In this document: piece after piece, positions 41,233 to 41,530 of the stretch
Layout of the letters: each line of letters starts with the position of its first letter
Position numbering within the stretch: position 1 is the stretch's first letter
IMG/VR virus record: IMGVR_UViG_3300048102_000232
Location: 1-41,530 of that record
DNA from: a virus
Length of the DNA stretch: 41,530 nt
Reading direction: 5' to 3' (one strand)
The notes under the pieces: model-generated
Told to the model about the DNA's origin: nothing
Seen by the model: the letters and a program-made list of their open reading frames with translations, nothing else
Databases searched by the model: none
Position numbers and translations under genes: made by a program

Positions 41233-41530
41233 ATGAAATTAATTTCAGAAGAAGTATCAAATGCCGAGTATCTTGTAGAAGAAGATAAGAACGGCAAGAA
41301 AGAATACAAGATTAAAGGTGTTTTTTTACAGTCTAACATCAAGAATCGTAATGGGCGAGTATACCCTAAAGATATCTTAATGAAAGAAGTAACAAGATAC
41401 AATAAAGAATTTATCAATAAAAATCGTGCATTTGGCGAGTTAGGACATCCTGACGGACCTACTGTTAATCTAGAAAGAGTTTCTCATATGATTAAGAAAC
41501 TTTATCCAGATGGTGATAACTTTATTGGTG
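41233..41530 (+). CDS. 21: Prohead core protease gp21, 3' end missing
   Basis: The first 99 residues are visible; the gene runs off the window. The pattern KGVFLQSNIKNRNGRVYPKD (29-48) and RAFGELGHPDGPTVNL (65-80) is the N-terminal part of the gp21 serine protease family. H72 in GELGHP is the expected catalytic His; the catalytic Ser would be downstream. gp21 cleaves scaffold and capsid proteins during head maturation. Its location after portal and core genes agrees with T4. Confidence 0.93.
   Translation, partial: MKLISEEVSNAEYLVEEDKNGKKEYKIKGVFLQSNIKNRNGRVYPKDILMKEVTRYNKEFINKNRAFGELGHPDGPTVNLERVSHMIKKLYPDGDNFIG

Overview
The window is a contiguous piece of an AT-rich (about one third G+C by eye), densely packed T4-like myovirus genome. 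It carries gp25-6-(7)-8, gp13-14-15, gp16-17-18-19-20 and gp21 homologues in T4-like order. It also carries features common in marine T4-like phages: CobS/CobT-like genes, DUF4815-type fibre proteins, peptidase S74 fibres, 2OG-Fe(II) oxygenases and a phage bS21. The low G+C and the bS21 sequence suggest a phage of SAR11 (Pelagibacterales) or a similar low-G+C marine alphaproteobacterium. The host assignment is inference, not proof.

Layout: (1) 1-1418, plus strand: the end of a glycine-rich tail-fibre/adhesin gene and a small companion. (2) 1419-2436, minus strand: a late-promoter cassette of a small membrane protein, ribosomal protein bS21 and a 2OG-Fe(II) oxygenase. (3) 2521-6396, minus strand: a CobS-like AAA+ ATPase and a CobT-like metalloprotease-motif/VWA protein, served by three near-identical consensus sigma70 promoters, one region containing a Fur-box-like palindrome. 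(4) 6411-14954, plus strand: PAAR tail tip, collar fibres and baseplate wedge (gp25, gp6, gp7-like, gp8). (5) 14968-29234: a 2026-aa DUF4815 protein followed by a fibre/adhesin cassette. (6) 29256-35799: neck and tail terminator (gp13, 14, 15), a stand-alone S74 protein, two more 2OG oxygenases and the terminase (gp16, ParB-like ORF, gp17). (7) 35820-41530: sheath, tube, portal, small prohead/virion proteins and the start of the gp21 prohead protease.

Regulation is unusually legible. Twelve T4-type late promoters (T/C/G-ATAAATA) sit at module boundaries, several overlapping the preceding stop codon. Host-type sigma70 promoters occur only in front of the CobS/CobT-like pair, implying early expression of that pair and late expression of everything else. 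Several promoters are so close to the start codon that the mRNA should be leaderless or nearly so, while capsid and tail genes have strong Shine-Dalgarno sequences. Together with the phage-encoded bS21, which sits near the anti-SD end of 16S rRNA, this suggests a testable translational-selectivity system.

No tRNA, CRISPR array, insertion sequence or integrase was seen. No gene-free stretch exceeds 300 bases; the longest is the regulatory gap 6210-6423.
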